Part shown: positions 50,076-60,999 of the stretch, piece after piece
Layout of the letters: each line of letters opens with the position of its first letter
Position numbering within the stretch: the first letter of the stretch is position 1
Origin: Novosphingobium sp. G106
Lineage (GTDB): Bacteria; Pseudomonadota; Alphaproteobacteria; Sphingomonadales; Sphingomonadaceae
Reading direction: 5' to 3'
DNA: 64,000 nucleotides
Assembly: GCF_019075875.1 (NCBI RefSeq)
Contig: NZ_JAHOOZ010000001.1
Location: 1,364,001-1,428,000 of the forward strand
Notes under the pieces: model-generated
What the model was told of the DNA's origin: nothing
Database searches by the model: none
Seen by the model: only the letters and a program-made list of their open reading frames with translations
Program-made: the position numbers and the translations under genes

Positions 50076-50909
50076 ATGAGCGATATTCTGGGCTACAAGG
50101 GCAAGCGCGTCATCGTCAGCGGCTGCTTCTCGGGCATGGGCGAGGCGACCGCAAAGATCCTGCTCGATCTCGGCGCCGAAGTGCACGGGCTCGACTTCAA
50201 GGAATCGACGCTTCCCCTCGCCTCGTTCAACCAGATCGACCTGCGCGACGCCGCTTCGATCGAAGCCGGTGTCGCCAAGATCGGCGGTAAGGTCGACGGC
50301 CTGTTCAACTGCGCCGGCCTCGCTGGCGGCGGCGCCTTCCCGCCGATGGACACCTTCAAGGTCAACTTCATCGGCACCCGCCACCTGACCGACACCGTCC
50401 TGCCGCTGATGGGCCAGGGCGGCGCCATCGTCTCGATCGCCTCGACCGGCGGCCTCGGCTGGAGCCGCCGCATTCCGACGCACATGGAACTGCTCCAGGT
50501 CCAGGGCTTCGACGCCGCCGTCGCCTGGGCCGAAGCGCATATGGACCAGGTCGCCGAGGGCTATGCCTTCTCGAAGGAAGCCGTGATCGTCTGGACCCAG
50601 TTCATGGGCGCGCAGCTGATCAAGAAGGGGATCCGCATCAACTGCTCGCTGCCCTCGCCTACGCAGACGCCGATGATGGCGACCTTCCACGCGACCTCGG
50701 GCAAGGACATCGTCGACGCCGCCGCCGAGCCGCTCGGACGCTACACCACCGCCGCCGAGCAGGCCGGCCCGCTGGTCCTGCTGAACTCCGATGCCGCCGG
50801 CGTCGTCAACGGCGTCGTGCTGCCGGTCGATGGCGGCTTCATGGGCGGCCTCACCACCGGCCAGGTCGACATCAGCAAGATGATGGGTGGCGCCCAGAAG
50901 CAGGGCTGA
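50076..50909 (+). CDS. Short-chain dehydrogenase, 3alpha-hydroxysteroid dehydrogenase-like
   Basis: 277 residues from ATG 50076. The coenzyme motif is SGCFSGMG (residues 15-22) with Asp after strand 2 (HGLDFK, NAD preference). NCAGLAGG, SIASTGGLG (catalytic Ser) and YAFSKEAV (YxxxK near 167-171) follow. The short linker between strands 2 and 3 and the extra 20-residue insert before YxxxK match the Comamonas 3alpha-HSD/carbonyl reductase subgroup. It probably oxidises a cyclic secondary alcohol. It lies 5 bp before DUF1330. Confidence 0.85.
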   Translation: MSDILGYKGKRVIVSGCFSGMGEATAKILLDLGAEVHGLDFKESTLPLASFNQIDLRDAASIEAGVAKIGGKVDGLFNCAGLAGGGAFPPMDTFKVNFIGTRHLTDTVLPLMGQGGAIVSIASTGGLGWSRRIPTHMELLQVQGFDAAVAWAEAHMDQVAEGYAFSKEAVIVWTQFMGAQLIKKGIRINCSLPSPTQTPMMATFHATSGKDIVDAAAEPLGRYTTAAEQAGPLVLLNSDAAGVVNGVVLPVDGGFMGGLTTGQVDISKMMGGAQKQG

Positions 50910-50914
50910 GCGCC

Positions 50915-51211
50915 GTGCCCGCCTACATGATCCTCATTCGCGACGAGCCTGTGCACGACGCGGATGAGATGGCCGAATACCAGCGCAAGAACCGCGAGCC
51001 GAACGACGATCGGCCCTACGCGATGAAGCCGCTGGTGGCCTATGGCGAGATGGTCGCCGTCGAGGGCACGGTTCCCGACGGCGGCGTCATGCTCGAATTC
51101 CCGAGCATCGAGGAAGCCCAGGCCTGGTACAACAGCCCCGGCTATCAGAAGGCGTTGCCGCACCGGCTGAAGGCCGCGGACTACCGCGCCTTCATCGTCC
51201 AGGGCATGTGA
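50915..51211 (+). CDS. DUF1330 domain protein
   Basis: 98 residues from GTG 50915. A small dimeric ferredoxin-like barrel: PAYMILIRDEPVHDADEM at the start, FPSIEEAQAWYNSPGYQKALPHRLKA at the end, the latter being the family signature. No biochemical role is established. Co-transcribed with the 3alpha-HSD-like SDR (5 bp gap) and ended by a strong terminator. Confidence 0.85.
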   Translation: MPAYMILIRDEPVHDADEMAEYQRKNREPNDDRPYAMKPLVAYGEMVAVEGTVPDGGVMLEFPSIEEAQAWYNSPGYQKALPHRLKAADYRAFIVQGM

Positions 51212-51214
51212 TCG

Positions 51215-51245
51215 AAAGCCCTCCCCATCCGGGAGGGCTTTTTCC
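51215..51245. terminator. Bidirectional rho-independent terminator
   Basis: AAAGCCCTCCC, short loop, GGGAGGGCTTTTTCC. On the plus strand the stem is followed by a T-run; on the minus strand by the A-run complement. It lies between the convergent DUF1330 and SDR genes and can stop transcripts from both sides. Confidence 0.88.
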
Positions 51246-52055
51246 TTAGATCCCCAACGAAGACAGCGCGCCGCCATCGACGCGCAAATCGCAACCGGTG
51301 ACGAAGCCCGCCCGCGGTGAAGCGAGGTAGACTGCCGCCGCCGCCAGTTCTTCGGGCCGACCGAGCCGCGTCAGCGCAGCGCCGGCCAGCATGGCTTCGG
51401 TCTGCGGGTTCTTCTCCCCCGCCATCATCGCCGTATCGATAAGGCCCGGCGACATCGAGACGATGCGCGCCTTGCGGTCACCGAAGCTCTTGGCCTCGCG
51501 CTTGGCGATCGCCCGCACCGCACGCTTCGACAGCGTATAGGCCGCGCCTTCGTTCGGCACGAGATGGCGCAGCTCCGCCGTTCCGCCCGCCGGCAGCGGC
51601 GCTTCGAAAGCGGCGTCGGCTTCGGGCGAGATCGGAAAATAGCTCGCCATCGAGGCAAACAGCACCACCGCGCCGCCTTCGGCCATGCGCGGCTTAACCG
51701 CGTCGACGATCGCCTGGGTGGCGTCGAGGTTGATCTCGAGCAGCTTGTCCTTGTCGCCGAAGATGGCCGGCGAGACGCCCGCCGTGTGGATGACCGCGCC
51801 GATCGACCGCGAACCAAGCTTGGCCAGCAGTCGCTCGGTGAAGGCGGGATCGGTGATCTCACCGCCCAGCAACTCAACCTTGGCGCCCTTGGCACGCAGC
51901 GCTTCGGCCACGGGGCCGAGCCGCGCTTCGTCGAGATCGCAGAGTAGCAGTTCGGGCCAGCCATCCTCGCCGAGCAATCGTGCGCAATGCGATCCCATGC
52001 CGCCGGCCGCGCCGGTCACGATCGCCACGCCCTCGGCGCGATTGAACTCTCCCAT
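51246..52055 (-). CDS. Short-chain dehydrogenase (3-oxoacyl-ACP reductase-like)
   Basis: 269 residues from ATG 52055. Signatures: TGAAGGMG (residues 14-21), HTAGVSP, FASMASY (catalytic Ser), YTLSKRAVR (YxxxK near 172-176), and the C-terminal GCDLRVDGGALSS. An insert of about 20 residues before YxxxK (PEADAAFEAPLPAGG) is typical of the SDRs beside steroid and terpenoid genes. It is transcribed alone, convergent with the DUF1330 operon and divergent from crotonase 3. Confidence 0.86.
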   Translation of the reverse strand: MGEFNRAEGVAIVTGAAGGMGSHCARLLGEDGWPELLLCDLDEARLGPVAEALRAKGAKVELLGGEITDPAFTERLLAKLGSRSIGAVIHTAGVSPAIFGDKDKLLEINLDATQAIVDAVKPRMAEGGAVVLFASMASYFPISPEADAAFEAPLPAGGTAELRHLVPNEGAAYTLSKRAVRAIAKREAKSFGDRKARIVSMSPGLIDTAMMAGEKNPQTEAMLAGAALTRLGRPEELAAAAVYLASPRAGFVTGCDLRVDGGALSSLGI

Positions 52056-52169
52056 GGTCTTTCCTTTCGACAGGTGTGATGGAAGTCTGCTCGCCCACCG
52101 ATGCCGCCGTCAAGGCTTGGCGTCTACCGACATTGCCCTTATCGCCTCCGCGACAACGGGAGAACGAAC

Positions 52170-52973
52170 TTGACCGATGCGGTCCTCTACGAAGCCGACG
52201 ATGAGGGCATCGTCACGCTGACGCTCAACCGGCCCGAGCTGCGCAATCCCATCACCGACCGCGAGGTGATCGACGGTTTGCTCGCCGCGCTCGAGCGGCT
52301 CGAAGCCGATCCGGCGGCGCGCGTCGCCATCCTCACCGGCGCCGGCAAGGGCTTCTCGTCGGGCGGCAACATCAACGAGATGAAGCCTGGTGGTAGCGTC
52401 AACGCCGGCACGCCGGTCAAGACGCGGATCGGCTACAAGCGCGGCGTACAGCGCCTGCCGCTCGCTTTCGCGGCACTGGAGGTACCGGTGATCGCCGCGG
52501 TCAACGGGGCAGCGATCGGCGCCGGCTGCGACCTCACCTGCATGTGCGACCTGCGCATCGCCGGCGAGAGCGCGAAGTTCGCCGAGAGCTTCGTCAAGCT
52601 GGGCCTGATCGCCGGCGACGGCGGCTCCTGGCTCCTGCCGCGCGTCATCGGTTGGTCCAAGGCCGCAGAAATGGCGCTGACCGGCGATATGATCGACGCT
52701 GCAGAAGCGCTAGCCTGCGGTCTTGTCTCGAAGGTGGTGCCCGATGCCGAACTGATGGATGCGGCACGCGCCCTCGCCCGTCGGATCGCCGCCAATCCTT
52801 CGCATGCCGTGCGCATGACCAAACGGCTGCTCTGGGAGGGTCGGCGCAGCGACCTCGCCAGCCTGCTCGAAATGGCCGCCGCGATGCAGGCCGCGGCGCA
52901 TACGACTGCTGACCACGCCGAAGCCGTGGAGGCATTCCTGGCGAAGCGGAAGCCGGAGTTCAAGGGCGATTGA
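52170..52973 (+). CDS. Enoyl-CoA hydratase/isomerase family protein (crotonase 3)
   Basis: 267 residues from TTG 52170, which has CGGGAGA about 8 bases upstream and gives the family-like N-terminus TDAVLYEADDEGIVTLTLNR. The oxyanion segment is SSGGNINEM near residue 68, then GAAIGAGCDLTCMCDLRIA, and FAESFVKLGLIAGDGGS keeps the first Glu while the second position is Asp. The AVRMTKRLLWEG helix is typical. It hydrates or isomerises an enoyl-CoA. It precedes the riboflavin genes but lies 60 bp away and is unlikely to belong to them. Confidence 0.87.
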   Translation: MTDAVLYEADDEGIVTLTLNRPELRNPITDREVIDGLLAALERLEADPAARVAILTGAGKGFSSGGNINEMKPGGSVNAGTPVKTRIGYKRGVQRLPLAFAALEVPVIAAVNGAAIGAGCDLTCMCDLRIAGESAKFAESFVKLGLIAGDGGSWLLPRVIGWSKAAEMALTGDMIDAAEALACGLVSKVVPDAELMDAARALARRIAANPSHAVRMTKRLLWEGRRSDLASLLEMAAAMQAAAHTTADHAEAVEAFLAKRKPEFKGD

Positions 52974-53001
52974 CATCGGCAATGTGAAGGCGCACCTCAT
53001 C

Positions 53002-53019
53002 ATCACATTTCAATGTGAT
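53002..53019. promoter_or_regulatory. Perfect inverted repeat ATCACATT-TC-AATGTGAT upstream of ribB
   Basis: Eight-bp arms with a 2-bp centre, 15 bp before the ribB start. AATGTGA also occurs at 52981-52987, and AATGTGAT at 53043-53050 inside the first codons, giving four copies in 70 bp. It is a strong candidate operator, possibly for the HTH that is part of RibB itself. No FMN riboswitch fits in the 60-bp spacer. Confidence 0.55.
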
Positions 53020-53033
53020 CAGCGAGTCGCTTT

Positions 53034-54323
<1,290 letters not shown>

Positions 54324-54328
54324 CGGCC

Positions 54329-54856
54329 ATGACGCTGCGCACCGGTGCGGACGAAACGCGCTCGCCGAAGTATGCGCATGCCGAGCGTGAGCGGCGCTGG
54401 CTGGTCGATCCGCTCGGCCTGCCCGACTTGGCGGCAGCCGAACATGTTCTGGTTGAGGACCGCTACATCGATGGCACGCGATGCCGTCTGCGCCGGATAA
54501 CGCACAGCGCCAGCGAGGTCACCGCCGTGAAGCTGACCAAGAAGTACGAGGCAGCCGATCCGCTGGCGCGGCCAATCGTGACCGCTTATCTCGATGAGGC
54601 CGAATTTGCCGTATTCGCCGCCCTACCTGCGAGGACGTTGACCAAGCGCCGGTATCACATCCAGGTAGACGGCCGCGAATTCAGCTACGATCGCTTTTCG
54701 GGGGCGCTTGACGGGCTGCATTTGCTAGAGATCGAATGGCCCGACGATGCTGGGCTTCGCGCGCTCCGGCCGCCGGAGTGGGCAATACGCGACGTCAGCG
54801 AAGACATACGTTACCAGGGCGGCACATTAGTCCGTGAAGGCATTCCAGGAGACTGA
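54329..54856 (+). CDS. CYTH-domain protein (triphosphate tunnel metalloenzyme-like)
   Basis: 175 residues from ATG 54329, 5 bp after ribB. The CYTH entry motif appears as ERERR at residues 19-23 (canonical ExExK with Lys to Arg), followed by [27 protein letters not shown] and LEIEW, which supply the tunnel's acidic and basic residues. Members hydrolyse inorganic triphosphate or similar substrates. It sits between ribB and ribH, an unusual place, and starts 5 bp after ribB without a clear ribosome site, so it may depend on ribB translation. Confidence 0.75.
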   Translation: MTLRTGADETRSPKYAHAERERRWLVDPLGLPDLAAAEHVLVEDRYIDGTRCRLRRITHSASEVTAVKLTKKYEAADPLARPIVTAYLDEAEFAVFAALPARTLTKRRYHIQVDGREFSYDRFSGALDGLHLLEIEWPDDAGLRALRPPEWAIRDVSEDIRYQGGTLVREGIPGD

Positions 54857-54858
54857 AT

Positions 54859-55280
54859 TTGGGCAAGTTTCTCATCGTCGAAGCGCGCTTTTACGATCAC
54901 CTCAACGACATGCTGATCGCCGGAGCCAAGGCGGCGATCAAGGCCGCAGGGCACAAGGCGGACGTGATAACCGTGCCCGGCGCGCTGGAAATTCCGGGTG
55001 CGATCGCGCTGGCCGAGCAGACCGGCGACTATGAGGGCTTCGTCGCGATCGGAGTGGTCATCCGCGGCGAGACCTATCACTTCGAGATCGTCGCCGGCGA
55101 TCTGCGCGCGGCATCATGGCGCTGACCATGGACGGGATTGCCATCGGCAACGGCATCCTTACCGTGGAGAACGAAGCGCAGGCCATCGTCCGCGCTGATC
55201 CGAGCCAGAAGGACAAGGGCGGCGAAGCGGCCAAGGCGGCGCTGGCACTGCTCGCATTGAAGGAAAAATTCGGTGGCTGA
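54859..55280 (+). pseudogene. ribH: 6,7-dimethyl-8-ribityllumazine synthase, frameshifted (single missing base)
   Basis: TTG 54859 with AGGAGA upstream. The first frame gives [32 protein letters not shown] and [17 protein letters not shown]. The conserved ESARG loop is then lost because one base is missing at about 55100 (GGCGATCTGCGC; adding an A gives GESARG). The next frame runs [20 protein letters not shown] to TGA 55278-55280. Lumazine synthase is essential for riboflavin unless a second copy exists, so the frameshift is probably an error. It forms the lumazine from the ribB product and the uracil precursor. Confidence 0.88.
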
Positions 55281-56229
55281 AGCGCATCCCGGTAACGCAC
55301 ACCCGGCAATCGGCGGCATCAAGCTCTGCTTCGGCGGCAATGTCTTCGGCTGGACGCTGAACCGGGATCAGAGCTTCGAGATCCTCGACGCCTTCTACGA
55401 GGCCGGCGGCCGGATGGTCGACAGCGCCGAGGGCTATTCGTCGTGGATACCCGGCAACAAAGGCGGCGAATCCGAGACCATCATCGGCGAGTGGATGGAA
55501 CTGCGCGGCGTCCGCAAGGACATGCTGATCGCCACCAAGACCGGTATGGGTGGGCCGCCCTATGCGCTGAAGCCCGAGAAGGTGGCTGCGGCGATCGAAG
55601 GCTCGCTGGAACGGCTGCGCACTGATTATGTCGACATCTACTATGCCCACCGCGACGACAAGACCACGCCGCTGGACGAGGTGATCTCGGGCTACGACGA
55701 TCTGGTGAAGGCCGGCAAGGCGCGCGAGCTCGGTGCGTCCAACTATACGGCCGAGCGCCTCGGCGCGATCACCAAGCTGGCCGACCGCATGGGCATGACG
55801 CCCTTCACGGTGCTGCAACCCAAGTTCAATCTGGTCTGGCGTCACGAATTCGAAGGCGCGTTACAGGACCTCTGCATCGCGCGCGGCATCGCGGTGCTGC
55901 CCTATTACGGCCTGGCTTCGGCCTTTCTTTCGGGCAAGTTCCGCAAGCCCGAAGACCTGGAGGGCACGTCGCGAGGTGGTGGCGCGCGTGAATTCGCCGA
56001 GAACGGCGGATGGGCGATGCTGCCGGTGCTCGACCAGATCGCGGCCGAGACCGGTGCCACGCCCGCACAGGTCGCGCTCGCCTGGCTGCGCACCCAGCCC
56101 GCCGTCGCCGCGCCCGTCGCCAGCGCGAGCCGGAAGGAGCAACTCGCGGACCTGATCGGTTCTGCCCGGCTCGAGCTCGATGCCGCGCAGGTCGAGCGGC
56201 TGACTCGGGAATTTTCGCCCGCGGTCTAA
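55273..56229 (+). CDS. Aldo/keto reductase
   Basis: 318 residues from GTG 55273, inside the ribH 3' end, with AAGGA 9 bases upstream. The TIM-barrel catalytic tetrad is visible: Asp and Tyr in VDSAEGYS (about 56-63), Lys in IATKTG near 84, and His in YYAHRDD near 118. The C-terminal [19 protein letters not shown] is the NADPH-binding helix. It reduces aldehydes or ketones with NADPH. Its start overlaps ribH by 8 bp; it converges with the AbgT transporter, sharing bases at the stop codons. Confidence 0.88.
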   Translation: MAEAHPGNAHPAIGGIKLCFGGNVFGWTLNRDQSFEILDAFYEAGGRMVDSAEGYSSWIPGNKGGESETIIGEWMELRGVRKDMLIATKTGMGGPPYALKPEKVAAAIEGSLERLRTDYVDIYYAHRDDKTTPLDEVISGYDDLVKAGKARELGASNYTAERLGAITKLADRMGMTPFTVLQPKFNLVWRHEFEGALQDLCIARGIAVLPYYGLASAFLSGKFRKPEDLEGTSRGGGAREFAENGGWAMLPVLDQIAAETGATPAQVALAWLRTQPAVAAPVASASRKEQLADLIGSARLELDAAQVERLTREFSPAV

Positions 56230-57817
56230 GGCCGGCCCGGCAAACTGCCCGGCATGCTGTAGGTCACCTTGGCGCCGGGTCCGAGCGGCAAGTCCAACGC
56301 CACCCAGGCCGCGGTCAGCGCCGACCCGGCGAGGTAGAATGCTACGCTGTAGGGCAGCGTTGCCGACAGCAGCGTACCAAGCCGCATCGACGGCACCCAG
56401 CGCTGGCAGAAGATCAGCGTCAGCACGAAATAGGGATTGAGCGGCGAGATCAGGTTGGTGACGGTGTCACCGACCCTGTAGGCCGCCGTCGTCATCTCGG
56501 GCGACACGTCGAGCAGCATCAACATCGGCACGACGACCGGAGCCATTGCGGTCCACTTGGCCGAGCCCGACGCTATCAGGAAATCGAGCCAGGCCGATGC
56601 CGTTGTCAGCAGCGGCAGCAGCAGCGCCGGCGGTGCGTCGAGCGCGCGCAGCTGCGCTGCGCCCCGGATCGCCGTGATCGAGCCGAGGTTCGACCACCCG
56701 AACATCGCGACGAAGTGCGCGGCGAAGAACACCAGCACCAGATAGGGGAGCACGCCTTCGAGCCCCTTGGCCATCATGGCGACGAGGTCGCGGTGGCCGG
56801 CGATCGTTCCCGCGGCCTTGCCATAGGCCCAGCCCGTGACGAGGAAGAAGACCAGGAGCAAGCCGGCGAGGGCGCGATAGAACGGCACGATCTGCTGCCC
56901 CGGCGGCGCCGCGCGGTCGTAGAGCGGCGAATAGGCGGGATTGAGCATCAGCAGCCCGACCACACCGACGAAAACCAGCGCCGCCAGCCCTGCCGCCCTC
57001 AACCCCCGCTTTTCGACAGGCCCCAGCACCGGTTGATCGGTCGATGCGCTTTCGCCGCTTCCTTGCCACGGCCCCAGGCGGGGCTCGATGATGCGCGCGG
57101 TGATGAGCCAACCCAGGCCGATGAAGGTCGTGGCGATCGCCACGATGAACCACCAGTTGCCCAGCGGATTCATCTCCCACTTCGGCACGAGCAGATGCGC
57201 GCCGGTCTGGGTGATGCTCAGGATCAGCACGTCGTACTGGCCAGGCACCAGATTGCCCGCGAGTCCGGTCGCGCAGCCGACGAAGCCCAGAACGATGCCG
57301 AGCACGGGATTGCGCCCCGCCTGGGCAAAGACCAGTCCGGCAAGCGGGACATAGACGAGATAGCCGGCGTCGACCGCATGGGTCGTCAGCATGCCCAGCA
57401 GGATTATCACGGGCGCCAGCAGCGGGGCGGTATCCGCGCCGTCAGTCGGCGCAGCAGTGCGGTGATCAGCCCCGATTGCTCGGCCACGCCGGCACCGAGC
57501 ATCAGCACGAGCACCAGACCGAGCGGCGGGAAGCCGGTATAGGTCTTGGGCATCTCGGTGAAGAACTGGCGGATCGAGGCTTCGGACAGCAGGCTCTTGG
57601 CCACCAGGATCTCGCCGGTGACCGGATTGGTCGCCGACCAGCCCTGCGCTGCGCCCAGCGCCGACACCGCCATCAGCAGAACGACGATCCCAGCGAACAA
57701 AGCCACGGGATCAGGCAAGGCATTGCCGAGCCGTTCGACCTTATCGAGGAAGCGCTCGCGCCAGCCAACGCGCCGTGCTTCCCCGCTAGATGACGTCGCC
57801 ACTGCCCTTTTCCCCAT
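56226..57817 (-). pseudogene. AbgT-family (p-aminobenzoyl-glutamate type) transporter, frameshifted (single missing base)
   Basis: ATG 57817 starts a 136-residue frame with FLDKVERLGNALPDPVALFAGIVVLL and TGFPPLGLVLVLMLGAGVAEQSGLI. The second frame (GTG 57410) continues as LAPVIILLGMLTTHAVDAGYLVYVPLAG and ends at 56226. One missing base near 57422 (adding one G to AGCGGGG gives PPRLLAPV) rejoins them to about 530 residues, the normal AbgT length, with about 11-13 membrane helices. The GTGA at the break is accidental. It imports aminobenzoyl-glutamate-like or sulfonamide-type compounds, or exports them. It lies downstream of enolase. Confidence 0.86.
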
Positions 57818-57835
57818 TAGCCTGGGGCCAATAGA

Positions 57836-57851
57836 GGCGAAATTTTTCGCC
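57836..57851. repeat. Inverted repeat GGCGAAA-TT-TTTCGCC between AbgT and eno
   Basis: A perfect 7-bp inverted repeat in the 54-bp spacer upstream of the transporter and downstream of enolase. The centre is only 2 bp, so as RNA it would fold with a 6-bp stem. It may weakly end the eno transcript; no T-run follows. Confidence 0.35.
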
Positions 57852-57871
57852 CGGGCAATGGCTGCGCAGGA

Positions 57872-59203
<1,332 letters not shown>

Positions 59204-59324
59204 TTAGCAGGGGAACTTTGGCAGGCAAGCCGCGTTGCAGCTTTGTCGTGCGACTTGTGTTACATTGAGGGCACAAGGTTCAGAATCGCGCTAACGGCGC
59301 TGGTGCCCAAGGAGGATAGAAGAC

Positions 59325-59813
59325 ATGGACGAGACTCTCGCAACTCCGGGAACCACGAGCGAGAAGCCGGCCAAGGAGCGCTTCGCCAAGGCGATCGAAG
59401 AGGCCAAGGCCGGCGCCCAGGCTCTGGGCAAGGAAGCGCAGGAGCGCGCCGATCTCTATCGTGAGAAAGTGACGTCGCAGAGTGGCGAATGGACCGCCCA
59501 GGCCAAGGAAAAGGCCACCGGCTATGCCAACGAAGGCAAGGCGCGCGCGAGCGAGGCAATCTCCGGGCTCGGCAAGCTCGTATCCGAAAATGCCGGCCTG
59601 ATCGACGACAAGGTCGGCGCGAAATACGGCGACTATGCCCGTTCGGCTGCGCAGTCCCTGCAGGACGTCTCGGCGCGCCTCGACGAGAAGAGTCTCGACG
59701 ACCTCGCCGACGATGCCAAGGAATTCGTTCGCCAGAGCCCAGGCCTCGCGATCGGCATGGCTGCAGTGGGCGGCTTCCTGATCGCACGCCTGCTGCGGGG
59801 ATCGAGCGACTGA
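59325..59813 (+). CDS. ElaB/YqjD-like membrane-anchored helical protein
   Basis: 162 residues from ATG 59325, with AGGAGGAT upstream. The N-terminal 110 residues are Ala/Glu/Lys-rich amphipathic helix (AKEKATGYANEGKARASEA), likely coiled coil. The last 25 residues hold one membrane anchor (PGLAIGMAAVGGFLIARLL) and a short basic-acidic tail. This is the layout of ElaB/YqjD (DUF883) proteins, which tether ribosomes to the inner membrane in stationary phase. Family assignment is from layout only. First of four small membrane genes; divergent from eno. Confidence 0.7.
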   Translation: MDETLATPGTTSEKPAKERFAKAIEEAKAGAQALGKEAQERADLYREKVTSQSGEWTAQAKEKATGYANEGKARASEAISGLGKLVSENAGLIDDKVGAKYGDYARSAAQSLQDVSARLDEKSLDDLADDAKEFVRQSPGLAIGMAAVGGFLIARLLRGSSD

Positions 59814-59838
59814 CGCCTACGCAGCGGGGCGTTTGTTT

Positions 59839-60225
59839 ATGGACGAGGATGAAGATCAGCCGGCCGTCGTGGCCGGCGAGGCGGCACGGCACCGCCATCT
59901 CGAGGACGATCTGCGCGGGCTGGTCGATCGCGGGCTGGCGTTCGCCCAGGCCGAAGTCGAGCTGCAGAAGGCGCGCGGGCTCTATGCCGCGGGCCGACTA
60001 AAGTGGATCGCCCTGCTGGGCGGTCTGGCACTGGTGCTACTATTCTTCTCTCTGGTGGCGCTGACCGTAGGTCTGGTCATTGCTCTCACACCGTTGCTCG
60101 GCGCCTTGGGAGCGACGCTGGCGGTCTTCAGCGGCTTGGTGATCGTGGCATTGGTCTGCGCACTGGTTGCGACGCGGCAATGGAAGAGCATGGTCCGGGC
60201 GCTGTCCAACGGGAGTGCCGACTAA
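59839..60225 (+). CDS. YqjE / holin-X-like (PF07332 type) membrane protein
   Basis: 128 residues from ATG 59839. A cytoplasmic amphipathic N-terminus (HLEDDLRGLVDRGLAFAQAEVELQKARG) resembles the family's LVRLARAEVELAKAE motif. Two hydrophobic helices (about 56-80 and 84-108, WIALLGGLALVLLFFSLVAL) follow. This is the Holin-X/DUF1469 family to which E. coli YqjE belongs; despite the name it is not phage-related here. It overlaps the next gene by one base (TAATG). Confidence 0.78.
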   Translation: MDEDEDQPAVVAGEAARHRHLEDDLRGLVDRGLAFAQAEVELQKARGLYAAGRLKWIALLGGLALVLLFFSLVALTVGLVIALTPLLGALGATLAVFSGLVIVALVCALVATRQWKSMVRALSNGSAD

Positions 60226-60536
60226 TGGGCGAGGCGCTCGAACGAGCCAAGGCCACGCGGAATGCAGCACATGACGCGTTGCAGCTGCAGCTCGCCCAAG
60301 TGCGCGAAGACCTCGCGGCGCGGGGTATCGGCGGCCGGATCGCCGACCGCGCGGGCGAAGTGGTTGCCGACGCGGCCGAGATAGCGAACGAGAACAAGGG
60401 CATCATCGCCGGAACCCTAACGGCAATCGCGCTTTGGTTCTTGCGTGGCCCAATCGTCGGCCTTGCTACCCGCCTCTGGGAGCGCGGCGATGATGACGAC
60501 GAAGAAGATGACGACGAAAGGAATGACGATGACTGA
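60225..60536 (+). CDS. Small membrane protein with acidic tail (DUF3618/YqjK-like position)
   Basis: 103 residues from ATG 60225. An amphipathic N-terminal helix (ERAKATRNAAHDALQLQLAQV) is followed by a conserved-looking GIGGRIADRAGEVVADA block, one membrane helix (GIIAGTLTAIALWFL) and a C-terminal tail of 15 residues that is almost only Asp/Glu. I recognise the first part as DUF3618-like but not firmly. It occupies the yqjK position of a yqjDE-like cluster. Unusual for its polyacidic end. Confidence 0.65.
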   Translation: MGEALERAKATRNAAHDALQLQLAQVREDLAARGIGGRIADRAGEVVADAAEIANENKGIIAGTLTAIALWFLRGPIVGLATRLWERGDDDDEEDDDERNDDD

Positions 60537-60930
60537 GACCAATGTCGTGAAGCTGCCCGAGCGCAAGGTCGAAGAAGCCGGGAAAGCCGTCACCGATTTC
60601 GCCCGCGAGCATCCGGGCCTGGTCGTCGCCGGCGGCATCGCTCTCGGACTCGTCGCGGGGGCTCTGCTGTCGCGCGGCTCGGGACGCAAGCTGGCGCGCC
60701 ATGCACTGACTCTGGCCGAAGTGGCAGGCACCGCGAGCATGGCGCTCGGCCGTCAGGCCATGGAACGTGCCGAAGATGCGGGCACCGGGCTGCGCCGCCA
60801 GGGCGAAGTCCTGGTGGAAAAGGCCGGCAATCTGCGCGGGCCGGCCGAGGAAGCCGTCGACAATGCCAGCGAGGCGGCACAGCGGCTGCTGCGCAAGGCG
60901 GTCGAGCTCGCAGGAAAATTGCGCGGCTGA
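60529..60930 (+). CDS. Second YqjD-like membrane-anchored helical protein
   Basis: 133 residues from ATG 60529 (AAGGA 6 bases upstream; ATG 60523 would leave no spacer). A hydrophobic stretch near residues 28-47 (HPGLVVAGGIALGLVAGALLS) is followed by Ala-rich helical segments (ALGRQAMERAEDAGTG, AEEAVDNASEAAQRLLRKA). The REHPGLVVAGG core matches the anchor of YqjD-like proteins but lies at the N-terminus, the reverse of the gene at 59325. It overlaps the preceding gene by 8 bp. Confidence 0.65.
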   Translation: MTETNVVKLPERKVEEAGKAVTDFAREHPGLVVAGGIALGLVAGALLSRGSGRKLARHALTLAEVAGTASMALGRQAMERAEDAGTGLRRQGEVLVEKAGNLRGPAEEAVDNASEAAQRLLRKAVELAGKLRG

Positions 60931-60999
60931 CCCCTTGCTCTTCGCACCTGCACAATAGTACAGGGAAGGTCCGTTTCCTCCCCAGGACTGACCCACAGA

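Noticed and set aside
52974-53033. FMN riboswitch upstream of ribB
   Set aside because: Only 60 bp separate crotonase 3 and ribB, and no RFN-type conserved loops are present.
57407-57410. GTGA overlap as evidence that the AbgT transporter is two coupled genes or uses programmed frameshifting
   Set aside because: No slippery sequence or stimulatory structure is seen, and one missing base restores a single family-length protein.
59839-60225. Holin-like protein as a sign of prophage
   Set aside because: No other phage genes are near. The Holin-X family is a normal chromosomal membrane family with YqjE-like layout.
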